The notes below the pieces were generated by a model. It did not search any database and had not been told where the DNA came from. It worked only from the letters and a program-made list of their open reading frames with translations. Made by a program: the position numbers and the translations under genes. From contig DAOLFG010000001.1 of assembly GCA_035326425.1 (NCBI GenBank), forward strand, positions 62,001 through 126,000: a stretch of 64,000 nt of DNA, written 5' to 3'. The stretch comes from CALKJU01 sp035326425 (GTDB lineage: Bacteria; Pseudomonadota; Alphaproteobacteria; Geminicoccales; Geminicoccaceae). Shown here in pieces: positions 26,905 to 36,554 of this stretch; position 1 is the stretch's first letter; each line of letters opens with the position of its first letter.

Positions 26905-27819
26905 ATGGCAGTGATCAATGGCGGGTCGGGCAACGACAGCAAGTCCGGCACGAGCGGCAACGACACGATCAGCCTGTTCGGCGGCAATGACAGAGGGTAC
27001 GGCCTGAACGGCCACGACACCCTCTATGGCGGCGACGGCAACGACACGCTGTGGGGCGGCAATGGCAACGACGCCCTCTGGGGTGGCAACGGCAACGACC
27101 GCATGTATGGCGACGCCGGCAACGACCGGCTCTACGCCGAAGGCGGCAACGACATCATCTACGGCGGCAACGGCAACGACCGTGTCCATGGCGACGACGG
27201 CAACGATTCGGTCTACGGCGATGCCGGCAACGACTTCACGACCGGCGGCAACGGCAACGACAAGGTGTTCGGCGGGACCGGCAACGACTCGGCCGACGGC
27301 AACAACGGCAATGACAGCCTCGACGGCGGATCCGGCAACGACACGCTCGACGGCGGCAACGGCAACGATTTCCTCTATGGCGGAGATGTCTATGCCGCCG
27401 ATGGCAACGATACGCTGCGCGGGGCTGCCGGCAACGACAGCCTGTTCGGCGGCAACGGCAACGACACCTTGGACGGCGGCACGGGCAACGACTACTTCCA
27501 GGGCGGCTACGGCAGGGACGTCTATACCGGCGGCTCGGGCAGCGACCGCTTCCGCTTCGACGACCTCGGCACCGGCGACGTCTATGCCGGCAATCTGGCC
27601 GATCGGATCACCGATTTCGGCTCCGGCGACCGTATCGACCTGACGGCGGTCGATCTCACCCACTTCGACGGCTACGGCACCAACGCGCCCGACGACGGCG
27701 GCTGGAGCATCTGGAAGTCGGGAAGCAGCACGTTCATCACCTGGAACACCTTCGGCGAGTGGCACGACCTGGAGTTGGCCAATTACGGCAGCAACCCCTA
27801 CGGGCAGATCGACTGGTAG
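26905..27819 (+). CDS. RTX-repeat calcium-binding protein, probably type I secreted
   Basis: 304 residues from ATG 26905, which follows GGGAGCGA. Residues about 5-205 are almost entirely GGxGNDxx nonapeptides (roughly 18-20 copies), predicted to fold as a calcium-loaded beta-roll. The end (DRFRFDDLGTG...ITDFGSGDRIDLTAVDLTHF...) is the M10/serralysin-type C-terminal domain that directs type I export. No enzymatic domain or export machinery is nearby. It shares repeat type with the RTX gene at 10890-11747 but differs in its C-terminus. Its own AT-rich promoter and flanking hairpin make it a single-gene unit. Confidence 0.85.
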   Translation: MAVINGGSGNDSKSGTSGNDTISLFGGNDRGYGLNGHDTLYGGDGNDTLWGGNGNDALWGGNGNDRMYGDAGNDRLYAEGGNDIIYGGNGNDRVHGDDGNDSVYGDAGNDFTTGGNGNDKVFGGTGNDSADGNNGNDSLDGGSGNDTLDGGNGNDFLYGGDVYAADGNDTLRGAAGNDSLFGGNGNDTLDGGTGNDYFQGGYGRDVYTGGSGSDRFRFDDLGTGDVYAGNLADRITDFGSGDRIDLTAVDLTHFDGYGTNAPDDGGWSIWKSGSSTFITWNTFGEWHDLELANYGSNPYGQIDW

Positions 27820-27839
27820 CCAGGGGACCGGCCCGATTC

Positions 27840-27872
27840 CGATGCGGAGCGGCGGCTGGTCGCTCCGCATCG
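27840..27872 (+). terminator. Hairpin after the second RTX gene
   Basis: A perfect 12-bp stem (27840-27851 with 27861-27872), 9-base loop, 20 bases after the stop. There is no long T-run. Confidence 0.6.
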
Positions 27873-27954
27873 ATCTCCGGGAACGCGCCCGCGAGATCCG
27901 AACCCTCCCGCAAGTCGCTCGATCGCCACTCCCCCGTGAAACGGCTGCGACATA

Positions 27955-27977
27955 AAGAGTCATCCAGGATACTTCTT
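27955..27977. promoter_or_regulatory. NsrR-like operator upstream of the haemoglobin gene
   Basis: AAGAGTCATCC-A-GGATACTTCTT: two 11-base half-sites around one central base, 8 of 11 positions symmetric, with the AAG...CTT ends and 11-1-11 geometry of known NsrR operators. It lies 48 bp before the globin start, and an NsrR-type regulator is encoded two genes downstream. Autoregulation by nitric oxide is the inference. Confidence 0.55.
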
Positions 27978-28025
27978 TTTGCCGGTCGTTCGCGTAGACT
28001 CTCCTGCGGAATCGAGGAGGGTTCG

Positions 28026-28487
28026 ATGGATTCCGGGCAGGGTGGCGGCCAAGCGCTTTCGCCGGCGGCGCTCGCCGGCGCGCCGCTCGATCGGGACGGC
28101 ATCCGCCGGCTGGTGCATGGCTTCTACGCCGCCGTGCGCGACGATCCGCTGATCGGGCCGGTATTCGAGCGACAGATAGCGCCCGAGCGCTGGCCGCAGC
28201 ATCTCGACAAGATGTGCGCCTTCTGGGCGTCGGTGCTGCTGCGCGGCGGCGACTACGACGGCAGGCCGCTGCCGCCGCACCTGGCGCTGCCCGATCTCTC
28301 GACCGCCCATTTCCAGCGCTGGCTCACCCTGTTCCGCAGGACCGCCCGCGACGTGCTCGACGAGCGCTCGGCCACGCTCGCGATCGGCTTCGCCGAGCGC
28401 ATCGCGCTGAGCTTCAGGATGGCGCTGGCGTTCCACCGTGGCGAGGATGCCGCGAGCGTCCGGCCCCTGCCGGCGGAACCGGCCTGA
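28026..28487 (+). CDS. Group III truncated haemoglobin
   Basis: 153 residues; ATG 28026 follows GAGGAGGG. The 2-over-2 globin fold is recognisable: LVHGFYAAVRDDPLIGPVF with B10-type Tyr34, WPQHLDKMCAFWASVLLRGGDYDGRPLPPH, and proximal His95 in STAHFQRWLTLF, then FAERIALSFRMAL. The family binds haem and is linked to NO and oxygen chemistry. It overlaps the next gene (ATGA) and is co-transcribed with an NsrR-type repressor, supporting an NO-detoxifying or sensing role. The N-terminal 20 residues are a disordered extension. Confidence 0.92.
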   Translation: MDSGQGGGQALSPAALAGAPLDRDGIRRLVHGFYAAVRDDPLIGPVFERQIAPERWPQHLDKMCAFWASVLLRGGDYDGRPLPPHLALPDLSTAHFQRWLTLFRRTARDVLDERSATLAIGFAERIALSFRMALAFHRGEDAASVRPLPAEPA

Positions 28488-28936
28488 TGCGCCGCCATGC
28501 CGGCGCCGGCGCCCTGCTGCTGGCGGTATTGTGGGCGGGTATCGTCATCGGCGTGTCGTTCATCGCCACCATCGCCAAGTTCGACGCGCCGAGCCTGACG
28601 CTGCCGGTGGCACTCGATGTCGGCCGCCACACCTTCGCGCCGCTGGCGCGGATCGAATGGGGCCTGTGGCTGGCCCTGCTGGTGGCCGGCGGCCTCGCCG
28701 CGCGCTCACGCGCCCGGATCGTCGGCATCGCGACACTGGGTGCCATCCTGGCGCTGCAGGCGCTGTGGCTGCTGCCGACGCTCGACGCCCGGGTCGAGCT
28801 GGTGCTGGCCGGCGTCACGCCGCCGCCCTCCTCGCTCCACCTGCTGTTCGTCGGCTGCGAGATGGTCAAGATCGCCATCCTCGGCGGCCTCGCCTTCGTC
28901 GAGCTGACGCGGCTGTCGAAGCCGGCTGCGGGCTGA
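28487..28936 (+). CDS. Four-helix membrane protein of the NsrR/haemoglobin operon, unknown function
   Basis: 149 residues whose ATG overlaps the globin stop. There are four hydrophobic stretches: about 6-26 (GALLLAVLWAGIVIGVSFIAT), 57-70, 80-95 and 125-140. A short periplasmic part contains DVGRHTFAPLARIEW. I do not recognise a named family. Its place between a truncated haemoglobin and NsrR suggests a membrane role in nitrosative stress, for example helping a quinol- or haem-linked NO pathway, but that is context only. Confidence 0.8.
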   Translation: MRRHAGAGALLLAVLWAGIVIGVSFIATIAKFDAPSLTLPVALDVGRHTFAPLARIEWGLWLALLVAGGLAARSRARIVGIATLGAILALQALWLLPTLDARVELVLAGVTPPPSSLHLLFVGCEMVKIAILGGLAFVELTRLSKPAAG

Positions 28937-28943
28937 GCGACGG

Positions 28944-29369
28944 ATGCGCCTGACGCTGTTCACCGATCTCGCACTGCGGCTGCTGATGCTGGCCGGCGCC
29001 TCGCCGGGCGAGCTGGTGACGATCGAGCGCGCGGCGCGGACCTATGGCGTCTCGCGGGCGCACCTGACCAAGGTGGCGCAGCGCCTGGTCGGCGGCGGCC
29101 TGCTGGTGTCGGTGCGCGGCCGTTCCGGCGGCCTGCGGCTCGGCCGCGCCGCCGAGCAGATCCGGCTGGCCGAGGTGGTGCGGCTGACCGAGCCGGACTT
29201 CGCGCTGGTCGAGTGCTTCACCACGCACAATCGCTGCGTGCTCACCGGCCCCTGCCGGCTGCCGCGAATCCTCGGCCAGGCGACGAGCGCCTTCCTCGGC
29301 ACGCTCGACGGCTACACGCTGGCCGACATCCTCGTGCGTCCGGCCGCGACATTCCGCGCCGAACATTGA
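28944..29369 (+). CDS. nsrR: Rrf2-family NO-sensing repressor, NsrR-like
   Basis: 141 residues. The winged helix (FTDLALRLLMLAG...TIERAARTYGVSRAHLTKVAQRLVGGGLL) is followed by RGRSGGLRLGR and three cysteines, Cys91, Cys98 and Cys104, spaced as the iron-sulfur ligands of NsrR. In NsrR the cluster is nitrosylated by NO and DNA binding is lost. Starts 7 bp after the membrane-protein gene. The operator-like palindrome at 27955-27977 would make it autoregulatory. IscR or RirA are less likely from cysteine spacing and context. Confidence 0.88.
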   Translation: MRLTLFTDLALRLLMLAGASPGELVTIERAARTYGVSRAHLTKVAQRLVGGGLLVSVRGRSGGLRLGRAAEQIRLAEVVRLTEPDFALVECFTTHNRCVLTGPCRLPRILGQATSAFLGTLDGYTLADILVRPAATFRAEH

Positions 29370-29453
29370 CAAGCCCGCATCAGCCGCTAGCGTGCGCGCC
29401 CCCGCGACCAAGAGGGCGCGGGTCACCCGAACCCGTCATCTGGAGCCTGCCCC

Positions 29454-31256
<1,803 letters not shown>

Positions 31257-31366
31257 GGGCTTCCGCCTAGGCATCCCGGCGGTGCGGCTTGTGCTGCACC
31301 GCACTCGCCCTTAATCCCCAACGCCGACGCGGCCCCTGGCCGTCGGCCGTCCGAAGGCTTCTTCCC

Positions 31367-31879
31367 ATGGCAGACGATGTGCTGCGCCGTCATACCATCT
31401 GCGCGCTGGTCGACAACGAGCCCGGCGTGCTCGCCCGCGTCATCGGCCTGTTCTCCGGCCGCGGCTACAACATCGACAGCCTGACCGTAGCCCAGGTCGA
31501 CACCGAGCGCGGCCTGTCGCGCATCAACATCGTGGCGACCGGCACCGAGCTGGTCATCGAGCAGATCAAGTCGCTGCTCTCCAAGCTGGTGCCGGTCCAC
31601 CGGGTGCAGGATCTCACGGCGCTGGGCCCGCACGTCTCGCGCGAGCTGGCGCTGGTGAAGGTCACCGGCGACCGGCAGCGGCTGATCGACGCCCTGCGCA
31701 TCGCCGAGTTCATGGACGTGCGCTGCATCGACCGCAGCCCAGAGAGCTTCGTCTTCGAGGTCACCGGCACCTCCGACGATCTCGACAGCTTCATCAAGCT
31801 GGTCGAGCCGGTCGAGGTCAGCCGCGCCGGCGTCGTCGCCATCGGCCGCGGCGACATCGTCCTCAATCCCCGTTCCTGA
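31367..31879 (+). CDS. ilvN: Acetolactate synthase, regulatory (small) subunit
   Basis: 170 residues, the typical length of the ACT-domain small subunit (IlvH/IlvN). The ACT domain is RRHTICALVDNEPGVLARVIGLFSGRGYNIDSLTVA, residues 7-80, for valine feedback inhibition. A second domain begins at ELALVKVTGDRQR. ATG 31367 is used because it starts the conserved region; the upstream in-frame extension is not conserved. It is 110 bp after ilvB. Confidence 0.95.
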   Translation: MADDVLRRHTICALVDNEPGVLARVIGLFSGRGYNIDSLTVAQVDTERGLSRINIVATGTELVIEQIKSLLSKLVPVHRVQDLTALGPHVSRELALVKVTGDRQRLIDALRIAEFMDVRCIDRSPESFVFEVTGTSDDLDSFIKLVEPVEVSRAGVVAIGRGDIVLNPRS

Positions 31880-31923
31880 GCCGCCAGAAGCACCACCCCA
31901 AGAGACCCCGAGGAAACGTTCCG

Positions 31924-32943
31924 ATGCGCGTCTACTACGATACCGATGCCGACCTGAACCTGATCAAGGGCAAGAAGGTCGCCATCGTCGGCTATGGCAG
32001 CCAGGGTTTCGGGCACTCCAACAACCTCAAGGATTCCGGCGTCAAGGACGTCGTCGTGGCCCTCAAGGAAGGCTCCAAGAGCAAGCCGCGCGCCGAGCGC
32101 GCCGGCCTCAAGGTGATGACGCCCGCCGAGGCCGCCCGCTGGGCCGATGCGGTGATGGTGCTGGTGCCCGACGAGCTGCAGGCCGACCTCTACAAGGACG
32201 ACCTGGCGGCGAACATGAAGGAGGGTGCCGCCCTCATGTTCGCCCACGGCTTCAACGTCCACTTCAAGCTGATCGAGGCCCGCCCCGACCTCGACGTGCT
32301 GATGGTGGCGCCCAAGGGCCCCGGCCACCTGGTGCGCAGCGAGTATGTCCGCGGTGCCGGCGTGCCCTGCCTGATCGCCATCCAGCAGGACGCCTCGGGC
32401 GGTGCCCTCGACCTCGGCCTGTCCTATGCCAGCGCCATCGGCGGGGCGCGGGCCGGCGTCATCGAGACGACCTTCAAGGAGGAGTGCGAGACCGACCTGT
32501 TCGGCGAGCAGGTCGTGCTGTGCGGCGGCCTCTGCGCCCTGATCCAGGCCGGCTACGAGACCCTGACCGAGGCCGGCTACGCCCCGGAGATGGCCTATTT
32601 CGAGTGCCTGCACGAGGTGAAGCTGATCGTCGACCTCATCTACGAGGGCGGCCTCGCCAACATGCGCTACTCGATCTCCAACACCGCCGAGTACGGCGAC
32701 TACAAGACCGGCCCGCGCATCATCACCGACGAGACCAAGGCCGAGATGAAGCGCGTGCTGGCCGACATCCAGCAGGGCCGCTTCGCCCGCGACTGGGTGC
32801 TGGAGAACAAGGCCGGCCAGGTCGCCTTCAAGGCGATGCGCGCCCAGTCGGCGGCCCATCCGATCGAGGCCGTCGGCGAGAAGCTGCGGGCGATGATGCC
32901 GTTCATCGGCAAGAACAAGCTGGTGGCCGGTACGAAGGACTGA
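31924..32943 (+). CDS. ilvC: Ketol-acid reductoisomerase (class I)
   Basis: 339 residues, the short class I form. The NADPH-binding Rossmann motif is IVGYGSQGFGHSNNLKDSG near residue 21, and KGPGHLVR and the GECETD-like ETTFKEECETDLFGEQ stretch carry the magnesium-binding carboxylates. It converts acetolactate to 2,3-dihydroxyisovalerate using Mg2+ and NADPH in the branched-chain pathway. ATG follows GAGGAAACGTTCCG, 44 bp after ilvN, so it is the third gene of an ilvBNC operon. Confidence 0.97.
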   Translation: MRVYYDTDADLNLIKGKKVAIVGYGSQGFGHSNNLKDSGVKDVVVALKEGSKSKPRAERAGLKVMTPAEAARWADAVMVLVPDELQADLYKDDLAANMKEGAALMFAHGFNVHFKLIEARPDLDVLMVAPKGPGHLVRSEYVRGAGVPCLIAIQQDASGGALDLGLSYASAIGGARAGVIETTFKEECETDLFGEQVVLCGGLCALIQAGYETLTEAGYAPEMAYFECLHEVKLIVDLIYEGGLANMRYSISNTAEYGDYKTGPRIITDETKAEMKRVLADIQQGRFARDWVLENKAGQVAFKAMRAQSAAHPIEAVGEKLRAMMPFIGKNKLVAGTKD

Positions 32944-32980
32944 GCTGCACCGGAAGGGCTTGGGGGATCAGGGACGCCAG

Positions 32981-34180
32981 ATGAAGATCACCGACATCAA
33001 GTGCGCGGTCATTGTCAACAGCCCGGTGATCCGCATCACGACCGATGAGGGCATCACAGGCTGGAGCCAGATCGAGACCCCCAAGCCCTACCTGCAGCCG
33101 ATCGTGCTGCAGCTGAAGTCGTGGCTGGTCGGGCAGGATCCCGTCAACGTCGAGCGGGTGATGCGCCGCATCCGCGTGCGCGGCGGCTTCAAGCCCTGGG
33201 GTGCCGCGGTCAGCGCCATCGAGATCGCGCTGTGGGACATCGCCGGCAAGGCCGCCGGCCTGCCGATCTACCGCCTGCTGGGCGGCAAGGTGCGCGACCA
33301 GGTGCGGACCTATCGCACCCTCTATCATCACGAGGCTGGCGTCGGCCACACGCCCGAGGACTATGTGCGCTGGGCGGAATACGGCAAGGCACTGCCCGGC
33401 GGCTTCACCATGTTCAAGCTGCCGACCTCGTTCCATTCGTCGATGGTTCGGGATTTCCCGAATTTCTTCTACGGCGAGGTGCAGCGCGACGCGCCGTTCC
33501 CCTATCCGCACAAGGGGCTGATCACCCAGGAGGGCTTCGAGCATCTGGTCGCCTGCGTCACCGCCGCCAAGGAGACGCTGGGCAAGGGCTATGGCATGGC
33601 CGTGGATGCCGGCCCGGGCTACCTGCCGCACGATGCGCTGCGCTTCGCCAAGGCGCTGGAGCCGCTGCACCTGCTGTGGATCGAGGACATGATCACCGGC
33701 GACTATTCGCCCTTCGTGAACCCGGACGTCTATCGCGACGTGACACACGCCACGACGACGCCGATTCACACCGGCGAGCAGATCTATCTGCGGCAGAACT
33801 ACAAGGCGCTGATCGAGAGCCATGCGGTCAACGTGGTCGGCCCCGATCCCTGCGACGTCGGCGGCATCGCCGAGCTGAAGTGGATCGCCGAGCACGCCGA
33901 TCTGCACGGCATCGCCATGGCGCCGCACGGCACGGCGAACGGCATCTTCGGCCTCGCCTCCCTGATCCAGGTCTGCGCCACGCTGCCGGACAACCTCATC
34001 GCCTTCGAATACCCGGCGCGCTTCGAGCCGTTCTGGTACGACATCACCGAGGGCTTCGACGGCATGCCGGTCCGCAACGGCCTGATCGACGTGCCGGACC
34101 GCCCGGGCCTCGGCGTGAACCTCGTCCCCGAGGCGGCGAAGGCCTACCTCGCCGAAGAAGACGCGGACTTCTTCGACTAG
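32981..34180 (+). CDS. Mandelate racemase/enolase-superfamily acid-sugar dehydratase-like enzyme
   Basis: 399 residues. The N-terminal capping domain is MKITDIKCAVIVNSPVIRITTDEG and the barrel domain begins near KPWGAAVSAIEIALWDIAGKAAGLPIYRLLGG. The metal ligands are the aspartate of MAVDAGPGY, the glutamate of WIEDM and the glutamate of HTGEQ. A barrel histidine in MAPHGTANG is a likely general base. The pattern fits the MR/GalD-type acid-sugar dehydratases rather than muconate cycloisomerases. Substrate not predictable. Start 32981 excludes seven extra residues and follows AGGGA. It is 37 bp after ilvC and may be co-transcribed, although no metabolic link is obvious. Confidence 0.88.
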   Translation: MKITDIKCAVIVNSPVIRITTDEGITGWSQIETPKPYLQPIVLQLKSWLVGQDPVNVERVMRRIRVRGGFKPWGAAVSAIEIALWDIAGKAAGLPIYRLLGGKVRDQVRTYRTLYHHEAGVGHTPEDYVRWAEYGKALPGGFTMFKLPTSFHSSMVRDFPNFFYGEVQRDAPFPYPHKGLITQEGFEHLVACVTAAKETLGKGYGMAVDAGPGYLPHDALRFAKALEPLHLLWIEDMITGDYSPFVNPDVYRDVTHATTTPIHTGEQIYLRQNYKALIESHAVNVVGPDPCDVGGIAELKWIAEHADLHGIAMAPHGTANGIFGLASLIQVCATLPDNLIAFEYPARFEPFWYDITEGFDGMPVRNGLIDVPDRPGLGVNLVPEAAKAYLAEEDADFFD

Positions 34181-34234
34181 CCGCCGTCGAGCAGTATCGA
34201 AGACCGGACAGGACATCGCTTCGGAGGCACGACG

Positions 34235-34561
34235 TTGATCCACGAGCTGCGCATCTATCACTGCCTCCCGGGGCGTCTTCCGGCCCTACTCAAGCGGTTC
34301 GAGACCGTCACCCTGGGCATCTGGGAGAGGCACGGCATCCGTCAGGCCGGCTTCTGGACCGTCGCGATCGGCGAATCCAACTTGGCACTCTACTACCTGC
34401 TCGAATGGGAGTCGCTCGCCGAGCGCGAGCAGAAATGGGCGGCGTTCCAGGACGATCCCGAGTGGCAGGCGAAGCGGGCGGAAAGCGAGCGCGACGGTCC
34501 GATCATCGCCAAGGTCGTCAATCAGATCCTCCAGCCGACCTCCTTCTCCTCGGTGCGGTAG
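34235..34561 (+). CDS. NIPSNAP family protein
   Basis: 108 residues from TTG 34235 behind GGAGG. A single ferredoxin-like NIPSNAP domain: IHELRIYHCLPGRLPALLKRFETVTLGIWERHGIRQAGFWT, then LYYLLEWESLAEREQKWAAFQDDPEW. Members often accompany catabolic genes but their biochemical role is unclear. It lies 54 bp after the acid-sugar dehydratase and probably belongs to the same transcript. Confidence 0.9.
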   Translation: MIHELRIYHCLPGRLPALLKRFETVTLGIWERHGIRQAGFWTVAIGESNLALYYLLEWESLAEREQKWAAFQDDPEWQAKRAESERDGPIIAKVVNQILQPTSFSSVR

Positions 34562-34598
34562 ACGGCGGGAAGGACCTTCGTTTCGGACCGGCCGCCGC

Positions 34599-36539
34599 TC
34601 AGCTGGTCCATCCGAGCGCAGCGTGAAGGAGATGCAGCGGGCTCATCCGGTCGGCGAGTGAGCCCCGCCTGTCGTCGAGCTGGCTGATCAACTCGCCGTC
34701 GCCCTCGACCTTCTTCCCCGGCACGAGGTTCTCGTCGCGCGCGGCGCCGAACAGCTCCTCGCGCATGGCGAGACGGCGCTCCTCCATCGGCGCCTTCGAG
34801 GGGTCCCGCAGCATGGCGTCGTCGGCCTTGGGGCCGAGATAGGCGAGGAAGGCCGAGGCCACCTCCGGGTCGCTCAGCGGCAGGATGCGCTCGGCGTGCT
34901 GCGGGCCGAAGGGGCGGACCGGGATCACGGGCAGGGCCGAGCCTTCCGGCAGCTCGAACTTCGCCAGCTGCTCGCGCAGCTCGGAGGCATCCATGCCCTG
35001 CCGGTGGCTGTCAGCGAACTTACCCAAGCCCTTCTCGGCACCGGTGTCGAGGGCCTTCTTGATGCCCGTCTGCACCAGCGAGCCGGTGGCCTTGCCGACC
35101 AGCTCGCTGGCACCTTGGCTGACGACCCCGTGGCTGATGGCCGAGGTCAAGGGGCTCATCAGCGCCGTCATCGCCGAGGCGCCCGGGACGGTGACGGCGA
35201 AGCCGACGAAGCCCAGGGTGCCCTGAATGCCGAGCTTCCACTTCTCCATCTCGTTGGCGGCGGCGAGGCTCTTGGCCAGCCCCTTGGCGAGCGGTGCATT
35301 GTCGAGGTGCTTGGAGACCTCGCCGAGCCGGCGCTCGCGGTCCTCGGCACTGACGGCCCTGTAGAACAGGCTGGCGATGCCGACCGGGGCGGCGATGGTG
35401 GTCACGGCCTTGGTGAGCAGCTTGGATGGCGCCAGGCTCGCCATCACCGATTCCGCCGTGCCCAGGGCGCCGCCGGTCATCTTGCCGGGCGAGGTCTTGT
35501 CCATCAGCGCCGTGAAGCGTGGATCCTCGCCGACATGGTCGAGCAGCGCCTGGGCGCGGCGCAGCATCGGACCGCTGCGCAGGGCATCCAGCCGGGCGGC
35601 GATGTCGCCCTGCAGCTCCACCGCCTCGTCCAGCTCGCGGCGGGCGGCCGTAGCCTCCTGCTTGGCGGTCTCGAGCTCGCGCTCGGCCTTGTCGCGGTCC
35701 ATGCGCAGGCCGGGCGACCAGCCGCGGTCCTGCTCCATCTCGTAGAGATCGTCCTTGGCCTGCTTCAGCTTCTCCTGGGCCGCCGCCAGCGTCTCGGTGG
35801 CCCGGTCGAGCTTGCGCTGCGCCAGCTCGACGCCCCTGTCGGCCGATGTCTTCTGCCCCTCCAGCTTGACGCTGTCCTCGCCGTGGTCGAGCGACTGGTC
35901 GAGCGCCCTATTGGCGATCTCCAGGCGCGACGTGGCCTTCTCCAGGGTCTTCTCGGCGCCGGCGAGCCGTTCCTTGGCGGCGGCGAGCTTGTCGGTGGCG
36001 GCGCGCAGCAGGGCCTCGGCGGTCTCGCGCTCCTGGCGCAGGCCGGGCGACCAGCCGCGGTCGGCCTCCATCTCCAGCTGGGCGTCCTTGGCCTCGATGG
36101 CCTTGGTCTGCGCCTCGTCGAAGGCCTGCTGTGCCTTGTCGACCTCGCCGCGGGCGAAGGTGACGGCATCCTCGGCGCGGATCTTCTGGCCGGCGGCCTT
36201 CAGCACCGGCGAGACGAACTCGAGGGCGGCGAGCTGGGCGCTGACCACATGCTCGCCACGGATCGGCCGCTCCTCGCCGAGCCGGCTGTCGATGAGACGG
36301 AAGGCCTGCCGCGTCGCATCCTCGCCGTACGTCCGGGCGAAGGCGTCGCGCATGCCCTCGACCTCGGTCGAGGTCACCTCCCGCTTCAGCGAGGTGATTT
36401 CCACCACCGTCCGCTCGCTGCCGCTCGACGGCGAGGTGAAGCGGGTGATCGGGGCGTCGCCGCCCCGTGTGTCCTGCCCGCCTGTCGGGCCGGACAGCGG
36501 CGGCGTGACGGTCGGGCGGATCGTCTCCAGCGAGCGCAT
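34599..36539 (-). CDS. Coiled-coil protein with hydrophobic segments, candidate type III secretion effector
   Basis: 646 residues, no recognised enzymatic family. Residues 1-50 are rich in Ser, Thr and Pro and look disordered, as in type III secretion signals. About 115-320 is a long charged coiled coil with two related halves, each containing DRGWSPGLR (160-168 and 271-279). Residues 355-500 are Ala/Gly-rich with hydrophobic stretches (LLTKAVTTIAAPVGIASLFYRAV, GTLGFVGFAVTVPGASAMTALM). The C-terminus is soluble. ATG follows a strong GGGGGGCAGGG site, 15 bp after a CesT-like chaperone gene, the usual chaperone-effector arrangement. No injectisome genes are in the window. A toxin or structural protein remains possible. 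Confidence 0.75.
   Translation of the reverse strand: MRSLETIRPTVTPPLSGPTGGQDTRGGDAPITRFTSPSSGSERTVVEITSLKREVTSTEVEGMRDAFARTYGEDATRQAFRLIDSRLGEERPIRGEHVVSAQLAALEFVSPVLKAAGQKIRAEDAVTFARGEVDKAQQAFDEAQTKAIEAKDAQLEMEADRGWSPGLRQERETAEALLRAATDKLAAAKERLAGAEKTLEKATSRLEIANRALDQSLDHGEDSVKLEGQKTSADRGVELAQRKLDRATETLAAAQEKLKQAKDDLYEMEQDRGWSPGLRMDRDKAERELETAKQEATAARRELDEAVELQGDIAARLDALRSGPMLRRAQALLDHVGEDPRFTALMDKTSPGKMTGGALGTAESVMASLAPSKLLTKAVTTIAAPVGIASLFYRAVSAEDRERRLGEVSKHLDNAPLAKGLAKSLAAANEMEKWKLGIQGTLGFVGFAVTVPGASAMTALMSPLTSAISHGVVSQGASELVGKATGSLVQTGIKKALDTGAEKGLGKFADSHRQGMDASELREQLAKFELPEGSALPVIPVRPFGPQHAERILPLSDPEVASAFLAYLGPKADDAMLRDPSKAPMEERRLAMREELFGAARDENLVPGKKVEGDGELISQLDDRRGSLADRMSPLHLLHAALGWTS
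35703..36062 (-). repeat. Pair of 27-bp exact repeats inside the coiled-coil gene
   Basis: Identical 27-base sequences at 35703-35729 and 36036-36062, 333 bp (111 codons) apart in the same frame, encode the DRGWSPGLR motif. They mark an internal duplication of about 111 residues in the coiled coil. Confidence 0.8.
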
Positions 36540-36554
36540 GGCCCTGCCCCCCGC

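Noticed and set aside
27020..27500. Periodic short repeats resembling a CRISPR array
   Set aside because: The period is 27 bases in frame and codes for RTX nonapeptides; no spacers.
26839..27963. 374-codon Ala/Val-rich minus-strand frame opposite the RTX repeats, looking like a repeat protein
   Set aside because: Its periodicity is just the complement of GGxGNDxx codons; the same artefact appears opposite the other RTX gene at 10884-11930.
29370..29453. ilv leader-peptide attenuator
   Set aside because: No short frame rich in Ile/Val/Leu codons and no alternative hairpin pair in the 84 bp.
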